Source: an uncultured Prochlorococcus sp. (lineage in GTDB: Bacteria; Cyanobacteriota; Cyanobacteriia; PCC-6307; Cyanobiaceae). From it: a DNA stretch of 46,060 bases. The translations under genes were made by a program, and so were the position numbers. Each line of letters starts with the position of its first letter. The stretch's first letter is position 1. A model generated the notes under the pieces. The model ran no database searches. It saw only the letters and a list, made by a program, of their open reading frames with translations, and was not told where the DNA came from. This document shows, piece after piece, positions 18,670 through 28,053 of the stretch. The stretch lies in NCBI GenBank assembly GCA_902615165.1, contig CACMNZ010000007.1, positions 1 through 46,060 of the forward strand, read 5' to 3'.

Positions 18670-18683
18670 GTACATCTGTACTC
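18670..18683. promoter_or_regulatory. SOS-box-like palindrome upstream of recA
   Basis: AGTACATCTGTACT has arms AGTACA and TGTACT separated by TC, a perfect 6-bp dyad about 85 bases before the recA start codon. Cyanobacterial LexA boxes have been described with AGTACWNWTGTACT-like consensus, which this matches. Binding is inferred from the match. Confidence 0.65.
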
Positions 18684-18696
18684 TAGCTGATTATCT

Positions 18697-19476
18697 TTAA
18701 ATTGCAACCAATTCTCCAAGGTTTCCTAATTTTAATAATTTGATTTCATTACTTAACTTATTTTTATCTGCTTCTTTCAAATATCCCCAATCAGCTAGGA
18801 AGCATGGAATGTGAGAAGTTTCTGAATTTTGTTTAATATCGATTAGAGTTTTTTTTCTATCTTCTATAAAGCCTAAAATTTCATAATTTTGTGCAAGTTT
18901 TTCAGCTATTTTGATTTTTGTTCCTGATTCATAACCAAAAATAAATTCTGGAAAAATATTTAATTGTTTGAGAATTTTTTCTGCAAATATTTTACCTTTA
19001 GTTGTTATGACTCCAGTTTTTACTCCTCTTTTGCTTAATTCTTTCATAAAATTTATAATTTCAAAAAAAGGTTTATGTAAATTTACCCACGATTTAAAAT
19101 CTTTATCAATTTGGTACTTGCGAGACTTATCTAACATTTTTTGTATATCTTCTGCTATCCAGGAATTTTCATTTAATATCTTCTGGCAATTTTGATGATA
19201 ATTATTAATGAAATCATCTTTATTATCACTTTTTAATGGATTTTCTGTTTTTATAATTTCGTGAACAATTAGAATCATTTCCCAACCATATTTAACCCAA
19301 GGCCGAATTTCTTTGAAAGAATTTGGTACTCCTTGATAAAGTTTTTGATCAATAGTGATGTTGGGTGAATTTAAATATCTTTCGCAGGCCAGCAAGGAGC
19401 TATTCCAATATTCTTGCATTCCATCAACTATTACTCCATCAAAATCAAATAGAAAAATTTTTTGAGAAGACACCAA
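18697..19476 (-). CDS. HAD superfamily hydrolase
   Basis: A haloacid dehalogenase-fold phosphatase, 259 residues, substrate unknown. Motif I FDFDGVIVDG holds the nucleophile and acid aspartates D11 and D13. Motif II is VITTKG with its threonine, the lysine of motif III lies in the KIKIAEKL stretch, and motif IV is IGFIEDRKKTL. A large helical cap (about residues 25-130) puts it in subfamily I. The best start is TTG at 19476 (GTG directly after is possible). It begins only 13 bases after the 3' end of tRNA-Gln on the same strand, so it is likely expressed from a tRNA-containing transcript. Many relatives are annotated phosphoglycolate-phosphatase-like, but that is not supported here. Confidence 0.8.
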   Translation of the reverse strand: MVSSQKIFLFDFDGVIVDGMQEYWNSSLLACERYLNSPNITIDQKLYQGVPNSFKEIRPWVKYGWEMILIVHEIIKTENPLKSDNKDDFINNYHQNCQKILNENSWIAEDIQKMLDKSRKYQIDKDFKSWVNLHKPFFEIINFMKELSKRGVKTGVITTKGKIFAEKILKQLNIFPEFIFGYESGTKIKIAEKLAQNYEILGFIEDRKKTLIDIKQNSETSHIPCFLADWGYLKEADKNKLSNEIKLLKLGNLGELVAI

Positions 19477-19489
19477 TTGAATATTAGAA

Positions 19490-19561
19490 CTGGGCCGCTA
19501 GGATTCGAACCTAGGAATGTCGAGACCAAAACCCGATGCCTTACCACTTGGCGACGGCCCA
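19490..19561 (-). tRNA. tRNA-Gln (anticodon UUG)
   Basis: The minus strand forms acceptor TGGGCCG/CGGCCCA, D-arm CGCC-AAGTGGTAA-GGC(A), anticodon stem CGGGT/TCTCG-type with loop TTTTGGT giving anticodon TTG, and T-arm CCTAG-GTTCGAAT-CCTAG. The discriminator is G and CCA is not encoded. In cyanobacteria, tRNA-Gln is charged with glutamate first and then amidated by GatCAB. Confidence 0.95.
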
Positions 19562-19655
19562 TTGAATTACTATTTTAATACATGAAAAGATTTTTTTCTA
19601 TCCAAAAAATACAAATTTTTTATAAACATGGCGCTAGTTTTGAAAAATAAAAATA

Positions 19656-20663
19656 TTATTTGAATGAGCTCGATTTCCATGGCTCTAGAAATTTCTGAGC
19701 TTTTTTGATCGCCAAACCCATTATTTCAGGATACTCATAAAGTTTTTTGTTATTTTTGTGAGCAAATTCAATAAGGGGCTGCATAATTTTTCTTGCAGCA
19801 CTTCCAAATGCTATTCCATCTGGGAGATTGTTTGAATTCAACAATTCATGAGTTTTTTCATTTGTTCCTCCTGCTAATTGAATTAATCCTGGTGGAAGAT
19901 CTGAACCGATTTTTTTAAACAACTTAACAGCATCTCTACTTGTTGTAGGAGCAAGATCTCCAGACATTGGCCTTCCATCTAGTTGCCAAATAAGGGGAAT
20001 ATCTAACTCATTCAGAATTTCATATCTTTCCCAAAGAGCTTTCAAAAGATCTTCGGGCTCTTGGGCTTTTTTGAAAGATTGATTTAATCCACAACTAATA
20101 GATATCTTGTCTAATTTCATTCCAGAACTTTTAAGGATACTTACAACTTTTGTAAAAGAATCTAGGCGATTGATTTCTGTGTGAATTTCTACTGCATTAG
20201 GCCTTATTTTTTGAAGTGTTGATGATAAATCATTTTTTGACAAATTATATTCATATTCACTAATTAGATTTAGAGGACAACTATTTAAACATCTTCCACA
20301 TCCATAACATTTACTCGCATTAATTCCGAAATTATCAATTGCAAAGGTGGGGCATACTTTTTCGCATGGTCTTGGACAACTAGGGGGACATTTTAAAGGA
20401 TCAAATTTTGCTTTTCGAAAGTGGATATCATTACCATCACTAATACTTATCATTATTCCAGGGGAGTTTTTAAAGACTTTTTTTGCCCAATCGATTCCTT
20501 TTTTTGCTGCATAAACTATAGATTCTTCTGCTGCAACATCTATGTAGTCGACACCGGCAGCAGTATAAATTGCACATAAATCTTCTATGGCAACAATATC
20601 TTCGTTACTGGCACCACAAATTAACTTAATCCATTTATCTTTTTTATTCTTGGTTTTATTCAA
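19656..20663 (-). CDS. ldpA: Light-dependent period protein LdpA (iron-sulfur)
   Basis: LdpA is a redox-sensing iron-sulfur protein that adjusts circadian period to light in Synechococcus elongatus. The 335-residue protein has two ferredoxin-like cysteine groups: C92, C96, C100, C104 (CPPSCPRPCEKVC) and C119, C122, C125, C129 (CYGCGRCLNSC), enough for two [4Fe-4S] clusters. The C-terminal domain includes WQLDGRPMSGDLAPTTSRDAVKLF and the LAGGTNEKT stretch typical of the family. The start is TTG at 20663, 5 bases after ndhN, so ndhN-ldpA form an operon. That pairing supports a link to NDH-1 or plastoquinone redox state. Prochlorococcus has a reduced clock lacking KaiA, which makes retention of LdpA notable. 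Confidence 0.88.
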   Translation of the reverse strand: MNKTKNKKDKWIKLICGASNEDIVAIEDLCAIYTAAGVDYIDVAAEESIVYAAKKGIDWAKKVFKNSPGIMISISDGNDIHFRKAKFDPLKCPPSCPRPCEKVCPTFAIDNFGINASKCYGCGRCLNSCPLNLISEYEYNLSKNDLSSTLQKIRPNAVEIHTEINRLDSFTKVVSILKSSGMKLDKISISCGLNQSFKKAQEPEDLLKALWERYEILNELDIPLIWQLDGRPMSGDLAPTTSRDAVKLFKKIGSDLPPGLIQLAGGTNEKTHELLNSNNLPDGIAFGSAARKIMQPLIEFAHKNNKKLYEYPEIMGLAIKKAQKFLEPWKSSSFK

Positions 20664-20668
20664 ACAAT

Positions 20669-21145
20669 TTAACTTTCAAATTCATCCAAAATATAATTAC
20701 TTAATGGTTTCCATTCAAGTTTTCTTGAACCCCCCATTTCAACAACTATTGTTAGTTTACTATCGTTAGTGCAAATCTCTATTAAGCTCTCTAATTCAGA
20801 TTGAGATAATACTTGACCTTCTAATAACCAAAGTAATTTATTTTTATCATTTTCATTAAATAACTCAGAAGCTTGTGGGATTACTTGTTGAACTTCCCCA
20901 AGCGCTCCGTTTCTTCCTACACTTTGATGACCAAGGTGAGGTGGTCTAACGCCATGCAATTTGAGCAAGAAAACTTCTGGATCTCCAAGCCCTCTTGCTG
21001 AAGTTATAAAAGTTTTAAAGCCTTTGGCCCTCATTCTTCTCAAAAGACGAGTTTCATAACCACCTTCAAGAGGAGCAAATATTGCGAGACATTTGTTAGT
21101 TTTTAAATCGTTATGAAACTTTTTCCCTGAGAGAAGTAATGGCAT
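20669..21145 (-). CDS. ndhN: NAD(P)H-quinone oxidoreductase subunit N
   Basis: NdhN is a subunit specific to the cyanobacterial and chloroplast NDH-1 complex, on the ferredoxin-docking peripheral side, serving respiration and cyclic electron flow around photosystem I. The 158-residue sequence shows the conserved [51 protein letters not shown] core and [15 protein letters not shown]. No membrane segment is present, as expected. An AAGGAAA Shine-Dalgarno lies just before the ATG. Three TTTTA tandem units (about 21164-21179) sit in its promoter region. It leads the ndhN-ldpA operon, divergent from the ribosomal superoperon. Confidence 0.95.
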   Translation of the reverse strand: MPLLLSGKKFHNDLKTNKCLAIFAPLEGGYETRLLRRMRAKGFKTFITSARGLGDPEVFLLKLHGVRPPHLGHQSVGRNGALGEVQQVIPQASELFNENDKNKLLWLLEGQVLSQSELESLIEICTNDSKLTIVVEMGGSRKLEWKPLSNYILDEFES

Positions 21146-21424
21146 AAAAATTTCCTTTATTTCTATTTTATTTTATTTTATGGTACTTGATGATGTACAA
21201 TTGTAATTCAGTGAATTTTTAAGCTCGCAAGCTAGCCGAGCCTCTGAAAATTTCACATTTTTTAGCGTTTCGTTAAAAAACTCAGGTGGGTTTATCCCGA
21301 GAGAAACTATCTATTATTTCAGATAAGTCTCGACCTTACTAATTGTTTTTTTATTAACTTCACCTTAATAACTGAAGGGTTTAGATAATTAAAAAATTAT
21401 TATGAGCTAGCCTAATTTAGTCTT
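21146..21424 (+). promoter_or_regulatory. Divergent ndhN/rplC region with two stem-loops
   Basis: This 279-base gap holds promoters for both directions and marked secondary-structure potential. Hairpin A: GTGAATTTTT (21211-21220) pairs with AAAATTTCAC (21247-21256) with one mismatch, enclosing an inner stem GCTCG (21223-21227)/CGAGC (21237-21241). Hairpin B: CGAGA (21298-21302) pairs with TCTCG (21328-21332), enclosing ATCT (21309-21312)/AGAT (21321-21324). A -10-like TGTAAT at 21202-21207 would start transcription almost exactly at hairpin A. A second candidate, TTGTTT (21343-21348) with TAATAA (21366-21371), would exclude both hairpins. Since ndhN points away, neither is needed as a terminator. 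An autoregulatory leader for the ribosomal operon is an inference. Confidence 0.45.
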
Positions 21425-22078
21425 ATGTCTATCGGAATTTTAGGAAAGAAATTGGGCATGTCCCAACTTTTCGATGATAAAGGTAATTCGGTACCAGTTA
21501 CTCTTATAGAGGCTGGTCCGTGCCGCGTCACTCAATTGAAAACAACTGCTTTGGATGGTTATACCGCCGTTCAGATAGGTTATGGCTTGTCCAAAGAGAA
21601 ACATTTAAGCAAACCTGAAAAGGGACACTTATTGAAATCAGGTGAAGAACTTTTAAAGCATTTAAAAGAATATAGGGTTGAAGAAACTTCATCTTATGAA
21701 ATCGGAAAACAAATAACTGTAAAAAACTTTGAGGTTGGTCAAAAAGTTGATATCAGTGGCAAATCTATGGGTAGAGGTTTTGCAGGTTACCAGAAAAGAC
21801 ATGGTTTTAGCAGAGGTCCTATGAGTCATGGTTCAAAAAATCATAGAGCACCAGGATCTACAGGAGCAGGAACAACTCCCGGTAGAATTTATCCAGGGAA
21901 AAGAATGGCAGGAAGATATGGAGGAAAACAGATAACTACCAAAGGATTGTTAGTTCTAAAAATTGATGATCAGAAGAATTTGCTTGTAGTAAAGGGTTCT
22001 GTTCCAGGTAAGCCCGGCTCAATTGTCAACATTAAGCCAAATAATGTTGTAGGCAAAAAAGGAGGTGAAAAATCATGA
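21425..22078 (+). CDS. rplC: 50S ribosomal protein L3
   Basis: L3 is an early-assembling 23S rRNA-binding protein reaching toward the peptidyl transferase centre. The 217 residues include the N-terminal [15 protein letters not shown] and the long central loop [28 protein letters not shown], whose glutamine is the usual methylation site. It is the first gene of the superoperon: rpsJ (S10), which leads the operon in E. coli, is not upstream, as is usual for cyanobacteria. The 3' end contains the strong GGAGGTG ribosome site for rplD and overlaps it by 4 bases. Confidence 0.98.
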   Translation: MSIGILGKKLGMSQLFDDKGNSVPVTLIEAGPCRVTQLKTTALDGYTAVQIGYGLSKEKHLSKPEKGHLLKSGEELLKHLKEYRVEETSSYEIGKQITVKNFEVGQKVDISGKSMGRGFAGYQKRHGFSRGPMSHGSKNHRAPGSTGAGTTPGRIYPGKRMAGRYGGKQITTKGLLVLKIDDQKNLLVVKGSVPGKPGSIVNIKPNNVVGKKGGEKS

Positions 22079-22707
22079 CAACACTTGAAACTTTAAAGTG
22101 GGATGGTAAAAAATCAGGCAAAGTTACTCTTGATTTAGCAGTTGCTAAAGAAACTTCTTCTGCAGACTTAATCCATAGAGCAGTCCTTAGACAGCTAGCA
22201 AATAAAAGACAAGGGACAGCATCAACTTTGACAAGATCTGAAGTGCGCGGGGGCGGTAGAAAGCCATACAAACAAAAAGGTACAGGAAGAGCTCGTCAAG
22301 GATCAATAAGGACACCCTTAAGACCTGGTGGCGGAATTATTTTTGGACCGAAGCCACGTTCTTACAATCTTGATATGAATCGTAAGGAACGTAGATTAGC
22401 TCTTAGAACAGCTCTTATGTCCAGAGTATCTGATATGAAGGCTGTTGAAGATTTTGGATCTACCTTAAAGCAGCCTAAAACAAGTGATATCATCAATGGC
22501 CTTTCTCGATTAGGTATACAAAAAACTGAAAAAGTTTTGGTTATTCTTGATAGCCCTTCCGATATTATAAAAAAATCCATTAATAATATTGAGAAAGTAA
22601 AATTAATTGCCGCCGATCAATTAAATGTATTTGATATTCTCAATGCCAATAAATTGGTAATAGGTCAATCAGCGATAGATAAAATTCAGGAGGTTTATGC
22701 ATCATGA
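22075..22707 (+). CDS. rplD: 50S ribosomal protein L4
   Basis: L4 binds 23S rRNA and lines the exit tunnel; in E. coli it also represses its own operon. The 210 residues contain the tunnel loop motif [28 protein letters not shown] and [25 protein letters not shown]. An ATGA overlap with rplC upstream and with rplW downstream indicates translational coupling. If the rplC leader hairpins are regulatory, L4 is the first candidate ligand by analogy with E. coli, although the cyanobacterial mechanism is unknown. Confidence 0.98.
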   Translation: MTTLETLKWDGKKSGKVTLDLAVAKETSSADLIHRAVLRQLANKRQGTASTLTRSEVRGGGRKPYKQKGTGRARQGSIRTPLRPGGGIIFGPKPRSYNLDMNRKERRLALRTALMSRVSDMKAVEDFGSTLKQPKTSDIINGLSRLGIQKTEKVLVILDSPSDIIKKSINNIEKVKLIAADQLNVFDILNANKLVIGQSAIDKIQEVYAS

Positions 22708-23006
22708 GTAAATTATTCGATTCTCGTTTAGCCGATGTAATACGAAAGCCGGTTATTACTGAAAAAGCTACAAATGCACTAGATCTTAACCAATATACTT
22801 TCGAAGTAGATCATAGAGCGGCTAAACCACAAATAAAGGCAGCTATTGAAGCCTTGTTTAGTGTTAAAGTCATAGGAGTTAACACTATGAATCCTCCTAG
22901 GAGAACAAGAAGAGTCGGGAAATTTTCCGGTAAACGTTCTCAGGTCAAGAAGGCAATTGTACGTCTTGCTGAAGGAGACAAAATCCAACTATTTCCAGAA
23001 TCTTAA
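22704..23006 (+). CDS. rplW: 50S ribosomal protein L23
   Basis: L23 sits at the tunnel exit and contacts trigger factor and SRP. The 100-residue sequence shows [25 protein letters not shown] at the start and the rRNA-binding loop [24 protein letters not shown]. It overlaps rplD by ATGA and has an AGGAGG site just upstream. Confidence 0.98.
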   Translation: MSKLFDSRLADVIRKPVITEKATNALDLNQYTFEVDHRAAKPQIKAAIEALFSVKVIGVNTMNPPRRTRRVGKFSGKRSQVKKAIVRLAEGDKIQLFPES

Positions 23007-23018
23007 GGAGTTTTAATC

Positions 23019-23882
23019 ATGGCAATACGTAAATTTAAACCTTATACACCTGGCACTAGGCAGAGAGTAGTTACTGACTTTAGTGAAATCACAAGTGCAA
23101 AACCTGAAAGATCACTAATAGTTTCAAAACATAGAGTTAAAGGCAGGAATAATCGTGGAGTTATCACTTGTCGTCATCGTGGAGGTGGTCACAAAAGGCA
23201 ATATAGATTGGTCGACTTTAGAAGAGATAAAAGAAATATCAACGCTAAAGTTGCAGCTATTCACTACGATCCTCATAGAAATGCAAGGTTGGCACTTTTA
23301 TTTTATGAAGATGGAGAGAAAAGATATATTATCGCTCCAGCAGGAGTCAAAGTCGGACAAAATGTCATTTCTGGAGAAAGTGTTCCAATTGAAGATGGAA
23401 ATGCAATGCCGCTTTCTGTTATGCCATTAGGATCTAGTGTTCACTGTGTTGAGTTATACGCAGGTAGGGGTGCTCAAATGGTTAGATCCGCAGGAGCTAG
23501 TGCTCAAGTTATGGCAAAAGAGGGAGATTATGTTGCTTTAAAACTCCCATCTACTGAGGTAAGACTTGTAAGAAAAGAATGCTACGCAACTCTTGGTGAA
23601 GTAGGTAATTCTGAAATAAGAAATACTAGCTTAGGTAAAGCAGGAAGAAGAAGATGGCTTGGAAGAAGACCTCAAGTAAGAGGTAGTGTAATGAACCCAT
23701 GTGATCATCCACATGGAGGAGGAGAGGGAAAAGCACCAATTGGTAGAGCAGGCCCAGTTACTCCATGGGGTAAGCCAGCTCTTGGACTAAAGACACGTAA
23801 AAAGAACAAACCAAGTAATAAATTAGTTGTTCGAAGACGCCGTCGCGTTTCTAAGAGGAGTAGAGGAGGAAGAGACTCTTGA
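23019..23882 (+). CDS. rplB: 50S ribosomal protein L2
   Basis: L2 is needed for subunit joining and peptidyl transfer. The 287 residues show the conserved [22 protein letters not shown] segment and, near the end, [22 protein letters not shown], which carries the histidine essential for peptidyl transferase activity. The AAGGAG site precedes the ATG. An internal 91-residue reading frame on the same strand is only a shadow. Confidence 0.98.
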
Positions 23883-23919
23883 TTACTTCATTTATTATTT
23901 CAATTTCTATTACATAATC

Positions 23920-24198
23920 ATGGGACGTTCACTAAAAAAAGGCCCTTTTATAGCAGATAGCCTGCTTAAGAAGGTAGAAAAACAAAATACCGATAATGAC
24001 AAGTCTGTTATCAAAACTTGGTCAAGATCCTCTACGATTTTACCTTTAATGATCGGTCACACAATCGCTGTACATAATGGCAAGACTCACATTCCAGTAT
24101 TTATTACTGAACAAATGATTGGTCATAAACTCGGTGAATTTGCTCCTACACGCACTTACCGAGGTCATATAAGAGATAAGAAAGGAGCAAAATCATGA
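23920..24198 (+). CDS. rpsS: 30S ribosomal protein S19
   Basis: S19 forms the head complex with S13 near the A-site tRNA. The proper start is the ATG at 23920, giving 92 residues beginning [19 protein letters not shown]. An in-frame ATG at 23827 would add 31 residues that overlap rplB and have no counterpart in the family. The C-terminal [16 protein letters not shown] is typical. It overlaps rplV by ATGA. Confidence 0.97.
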
Positions 24199-24581
24199 CA
24201 AAAACACCTGAAACAACAAAAACAGCAATTGCTCATGGGAATTATGTTCGAGGATCAGCCTCTAAAGTGAGAAGAGTTTTGGATCAGATAAGGGGTAGAT
24301 CTTATAGAGATGCATTGATTATGTTGGAATTTATGCCTTACAGATCTACAGACCCCATTACTAAAGTTCTAAGATCTGCTGTTGCTAATGCAGAACATAA
24401 CCTTGGAATGGATCCATCTACCCTAGTTATTTCCTCTGCATGGGCTAATAGTGGTCCAGTAATGAAAAGGTATAGACCTAGAGCTCAAGGTCGAGCTTTT
24501 TCAATTAAAAAACAAACTTGCCATATCAGTATTTCTGTCGAGTCTGCTCCTACTCAAACTAATGCGGAGGTTAAAAACTAA
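24195..24581 (+). CDS. rplV: 50S ribosomal protein L22
   Basis: L22 lines the exit tunnel with its long beta-hairpin. The 128-residue sequence has the N-terminal [27 protein letters not shown] and the hairpin tip region [23 protein letters not shown]. The last base of its stop codon is the first base of the rpsC ATG (TAATG), a tight stop-start coupling. Confidence 0.98.
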
Positions 24582-25312
24582 TGGGACATAAAATACATCC
24601 TTCTGGACTAAGATTAGGAATTACACAAGAGCATCGCTCTAAGTGGTTTGCTACTTCTAAAACATATCCAATTCTTCTCCAAGAAGATTTTAAAATTCGT
24701 ACCTTCATACAAAAAAAATATGGAGCAGCAGGAATTAGCGATGTTTTAATAGCAAGAAAAGCTGACCAACTGGAACTTGAATTAAAAACAGCAAGACCAG
24801 GAGTTATAGTTGGAAGACAAGGAAGTGGAATTGAAGAATTAAGGTCTGGCATTCAAAAAACTATAGGTGATAGAACAAGGCAAGTCAGAATAAACGTTGT
24901 TGAAGTTGAACGCGTAGACGCTGATGCTTTTTTACTAGCTGAATATATTGCTCAACAACTTGAAAAAAGAGTCGCCTTTAGAAGGACTATTAGGATGGCC
25001 TTACAAAGGGCTCAAAGGGCTGGAGTTCTAGGTCTTAAAATTCAAGTAGGGGGAAGGTTGAATGGTGCTGAAATAGCTAGAACTGAATGGACTAGAGAAG
25101 GTAGAGTACCTCTACATACTTTGAGAGCTGAAATTGACTACGCAACACGTGAAGCTAATACAACTTACGGTGTTTTAGGCATTAAAGTTTGGGTTTTCAA
25201 AGGTGAAGTTCTCCCTAAAGAAGAACAAACTATCCCTGTGGGTGCGAGCCCAAAGAGGAAAGCTAGTAGAAGACCTCAGCAATTTGAGGATCGTTCAAAT
25301 GAGAATTCATAG
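24581..25312 (+). CDS. rpsC: 30S ribosomal protein S3
   Basis: S3 is part of the mRNA entry helicase site with S4 and S5. The 243 residues start [22 protein letters not shown], contain the KH-domain loop [14 protein letters not shown], and include the C-terminal [31 protein letters not shown]. The C-terminal 25 residues are a charged tail. Next gene rplP has an AGGAGGT site 9 bases before its ATG. Confidence 0.98.
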   Translation: MGHKIHPSGLRLGITQEHRSKWFATSKTYPILLQEDFKIRTFIQKKYGAAGISDVLIARKADQLELELKTARPGVIVGRQGSGIEELRSGIQKTIGDRTRQVRINVVEVERVDADAFLLAEYIAQQLEKRVAFRRTIRMALQRAQRAGVLGLKIQVGGRLNGAEIARTEWTREGRVPLHTLRAEIDYATREANTTYGVLGIKVWVFKGEVLPKEEQTIPVGASPKRKASRRPQQFEDRSNENS

Positions 25313-25323
25313 GAGGTATAACA

Positions 25324-25806
25324 ATGCTTAGTCCAAAACGTACTAAATTCCGTAAACAACATAGAGGCAGAATGAGGGGTGTAGCCTCAAAAGGTAATAC
25401 TATTGCATTCGGTCAATTTGCTCTCCAAGCTCAAGACTGTGGCTGGGTAACTGCACGTCAGATTGAAGCAAGCAGAAGAGCTATGACTAGATATATCAAA
25501 CGTGGTGGTCAAATATGGATAAGAATATTTCCTGATAAACCCGTAACCATGAGACCTGCCGAAACCAGAATGGGTTCTGGTAAAGGTAATCCAGAGTTTT
25601 GGGTCGCAGTTGTAAAACCTGGAAGAATACTTTTTGAAATGGGGGGTGAGGATATCACTGAGGAAATTGCAAAAGAAGCTATGCGTCTGGCTCAATACAA
25701 ACTTCCTGTAAAAACTAAATTTATCTCCATTGATAAAAATCTAGAAAATTCCTCCCAAGAAAATACAAAAAATAGTAAAAAATCTCAAGAGGAGGTTAAA
25801 CAATGA
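25324..25806 (+). CDS. rplP: 50S ribosomal protein L16 with extended tail
   Basis: L16 organises the A-site region of the large subunit. The N-terminal [19 protein letters not shown] and the central [35 protein letters not shown] segment are standard. At 160 residues it is about 20 longer than usual. The extra C-terminal tail is Ser/Asn/Lys/Glu/Gln-rich (from about residue 139) and ends in EEVKQ, whose codons form the GAGGAGGT ribosome site for rpmC. The tail may exist partly to embed that site. Confidence 0.97.
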   Translation: MLSPKRTKFRKQHRGRMRGVASKGNTIAFGQFALQAQDCGWVTARQIEASRRAMTRYIKRGGQIWIRIFPDKPVTMRPAETRMGSGKGNPEFWVAVVKPGRILFEMGGEDITEEIAKEAMRLAQYKLPVKTKFISIDKNLENSSQENTKNSKKSQEEVKQ

Positions 25807-26021
25807 AAAACTCAGAGTCACTAAAGGAATTTAAAAAATTAAATTCTGAACAAATTACTGAAAAGATTGACCAATTACGAAAAGATCTTTTTGACTTGAG
25901 ATTCAAGCAAGCTACAAGACAGCTAAATGAAACTCATAAATTTAAAATTCTCAAGAAACAAGTTGCGCAATTACTCACTCTCAGTAAGAGTCAATCTGCT
26001 TCTAAAACAACTTCTGATTAA
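25803..26021 (+). CDS. rpmC: 50S ribosomal protein L29
   Basis: L29 sits beside L23 at the tunnel exit. The 72-residue sequence contains the conserved core [35 protein letters not shown]. It overlaps rplP by ATGA and is preceded by a strong GGAGG site inside the rplP tail. Confidence 0.97.
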   Translation: MKNSESLKEFKKLNSEQITEKIDQLRKDLFDLRFKQATRQLNETHKFKILKKQVAQLLTLSKSQSASKTTSD

Positions 26022-26030
26022 TTATTAGTT

Positions 26031-26297
26031 ATGGCACTTAAAGAAAGAATTGGTACTGTTGTCAGCGACAAAATGGATAAAACAGTTGTTGTTGCTGTTA
26101 TTAATAGATATCCACATCCCACTTACAAGAAAATTGTAAGTAGAACTACTCGATATAAGGCGCATGATCCAGAAAATACATGCGTTTTAGGTGATCGAGT
26201 TAAAATTAGAGAAACTAGACCGCTTAGTGCTCATAAAAGATGGGCCATAGAAGAGATTCTCAATAAAACAAGTCAGGCTAAGGAGGTTAAAAAATGA
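26031..26297 (+). CDS. rpsQ: 30S ribosomal protein S17
   Basis: S17 is a primary 16S rRNA binder with an OB fold. The 88 residues show [19 protein letters not shown], the [18 protein letters not shown] loop, and the [16 protein letters not shown] signature. It overlaps rplN by ATGA, with AGGAGGT just before the rplN start. Confidence 0.97.
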
Positions 26298-26659
26298 TTC
26301 AACAAGAAACTTATTTAACAGTTGCCGATAATAGCGGAGCAAAAAGACTCCAATGTATCAGGGTTTTAGGTTCTAATAGAAGGTATGCACATGTCGGGGA
26401 TGTAATCGTAGCAACTGTAAAAGATGCTCTTCCTAACATGGGAGTTAAGAAATCTGAAGTTGTTAAAGCTGTTATCGTCAGAACTAAAGCAACATTAAGA
26501 AGAAATACTGGTAATTCAATCAGATTTGATGACAATGCGGCAGTATTGATTAATGAAGATAAGAATCCAAAAGGTACTAGAGTCTTTGGTCCTGTAGCTA
26601 GAGAACTGCGGGATAAAAATTATACAAAGATTGTTTCTCTTGCTCCGGAGGTGATTTAA
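26294..26659 (+). CDS. rplN: 50S ribosomal protein L14
   Basis: L14 bridges the subunits near L19. The 121-residue sequence starts [26 protein letters not shown] and holds [34 protein letters not shown]. It is fully conserved in length. The rplX ATG follows the stop directly. Confidence 0.98.
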
Positions 26660-27016
26660 ATGTTGGATTCATTAAAGCAAAAGAAAAATTTCCAAAGAAT
26701 AAAAATGAGAATCAAAACTGGAGATTTGGTAAAAGTAATTAATGGCAAGGACAAAGGGAAAACTGGTGAAGTTTTAAAAACTATCCCTCTTGAAAATAGA
26801 GTAGTTGTAAAGGGAATTAACCTTAGGACCAAACATGTAAAACCAACTCAGGAAGGAGAAACTGGCAGAATTCTTACAGAAGAAGCATCTTTACATGCAT
26901 CAAATGTAATGTTTTTTTCAAAGGATAAAAATCTTACAAGTAAGATTGAATACTTTATTGATAAAGAGGGGGTTAAGAAAAGAAGATTGAAGAAAACTGG
27001 TGAAGTAATTGATTAA
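26660..27016 (+). CDS. rplX: 50S ribosomal protein L24
   Basis: L24 is an assembly initiator with a KOW domain. The 118-residue sequence shows [25 protein letters not shown], the KOW motif, followed by [21 protein letters not shown]. The first 15 residues ([15 protein letters not shown]) are an extension before the usual start. The internal ATG at about 26705 is an alternative, but the strong GGAGGTG site at 26645-26651 favours 26660. Confidence 0.95.
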   Translation: MLDSLKQKKNFQRIKMRIKTGDLVKVINGKDKGKTGEVLKTIPLENRVVVKGINLRTKHVKPTQEGETGRILTEEASLHASNVMFFSKDKNLTSKIEYFIDKEGVKKRRLKKTGEVID

Positions 27017-27090
27017 TTTTTCATCAGAAACCAGATTTCAACTTTTTCTAATTTATCAATTCTGACAAAGACCAGAATTAACAAAAAATT

Positions 27091-27630
27091 ATGACTCTAA
27101 AAAATCGCTACAAAGAATCAATAAGACCAAAACTTTTAAAGGACCTTGGTCTTAAAAATATTCATCAAGTACCTAAAGTTGTCAAAGTCAACGTTAACAG
27201 AGGTCTTGGTGAAGCAGCTTCGAATTCGAAAGCTCTTGAAGCCTCTTTAAATGAAATGGCAACAATTACAGGACAAAAGGCTTTAGTAACTAGGGCCAAA
27301 AAAGCTATCGCGGGTTTTAAAATTCGTGAGGGCATGCCTATTGGTTGTACTGTAACTTTGAGAGGAGACAGGATGTATTCTTTTTTGGAGAGATTTATAA
27401 ATTTAGCTTTACCAAGAATAAGAGACTTTAGAGGAGTTAATCCCAAAAGTTTTGATGGGAGAGGTAATTACACCGTTGGCGTGAAAGAGCAATTGATTTT
27501 TCCTGAAATCTCTTTTGATAAAATAGATTCAATAAGAGGTATGGATATAACTATTGTCACTAGTGCAAAATCAGATCAAGAAGGTAAAGCTCTTTTGCAG
27601 GAGTTAGGAATGCCTTTTAGTAAGAATTAA
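27091..27630 (+). CDS. rplE: 50S ribosomal protein L5
   Basis: L5 binds 5S rRNA and contacts S13. The 179-residue sequence includes the conserved [32 protein letters not shown] and [26 protein letters not shown] stretches. The 74-base gap from rplX holds CAGAAACCAG and CTGACAAAGACCAG but no convincing hairpin. rpsN (S14) does not follow it, unlike in E. coli. Confidence 0.98.
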   Translation: MTLKNRYKESIRPKLLKDLGLKNIHQVPKVVKVNVNRGLGEAASNSKALEASLNEMATITGQKALVTRAKKAIAGFKIREGMPIGCTVTLRGDRMYSFLERFINLALPRIRDFRGVNPKSFDGRGNYTVGVKEQLIFPEISFDKIDSIRGMDITIVTSAKSDQEGKALLQELGMPFSKN

Positions 27631-27639
27631 ATTAAAACT

Positions 27640-28041
27640 ATGTCAAATCACGATCCTATTTCAGATATGCTAACTCGAATTAGAAATGCGAGTCAAAAAA
27701 AGCATACAACCACAACAATCCCAGGTTCAAAAATGTCCTTAAGTATCGCTAAAGTACTTCAAAAAGAGGGGTTCATTTCTGATATTAATGAGGAAGGTGA
27801 AGGTTATAAATCACAAATAATACTCGGCCTGAAATATAGTGGAAAAAACAAATTTCCTACTATTCGATCTATGCAAAGAGTTAGTAAACCTGGTTTGAGA
27901 ATATATAAAAATACTAGAGGTTTACCAAAAGTACTTGGAGGACTTGGAGTTGCCATAATATCAACTTCTAAAGGCGTTATGAGTGATCGCGATGCTAGAA
28001 AGCAAGGCATTGGCGGCGAAGTCCTCTGCTATGTTTATTAA
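27640..28041 (+). CDS. rpsH: 30S ribosomal protein S8
   Basis: S8 is a central-domain assembly protein and in E. coli the repressor of the spc operon. The 133-residue sequence has [13 protein letters not shown] at the start and [31 protein letters not shown] at the end, both canonical. An AAGGAG site for rplF follows the stop. Confidence 0.98.
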   Translation: MSNHDPISDMLTRIRNASQKKHTTTTIPGSKMSLSIAKVLQKEGFISDINEEGEGYKSQIILGLKYSGKNKFPTIRSMQRVSKPGLRIYKNTRGLPKVLGGLGVAIISTSKGVMSDRDARKQGIGGEVLCYVY

Positions 28042-28053
28042 GGAGAATTAATC

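Noticed and set aside
23155..23430. A 91-residue + strand frame inside rplB.
   Set aside because: It is a shadow of the rplB gene with no own signals and no family resemblance.
23827..23919. N-terminal extension of S19.
   Set aside because: It lies inside rplB in another frame and does not resemble S19; the ATG at 23920 gives the standard protein.
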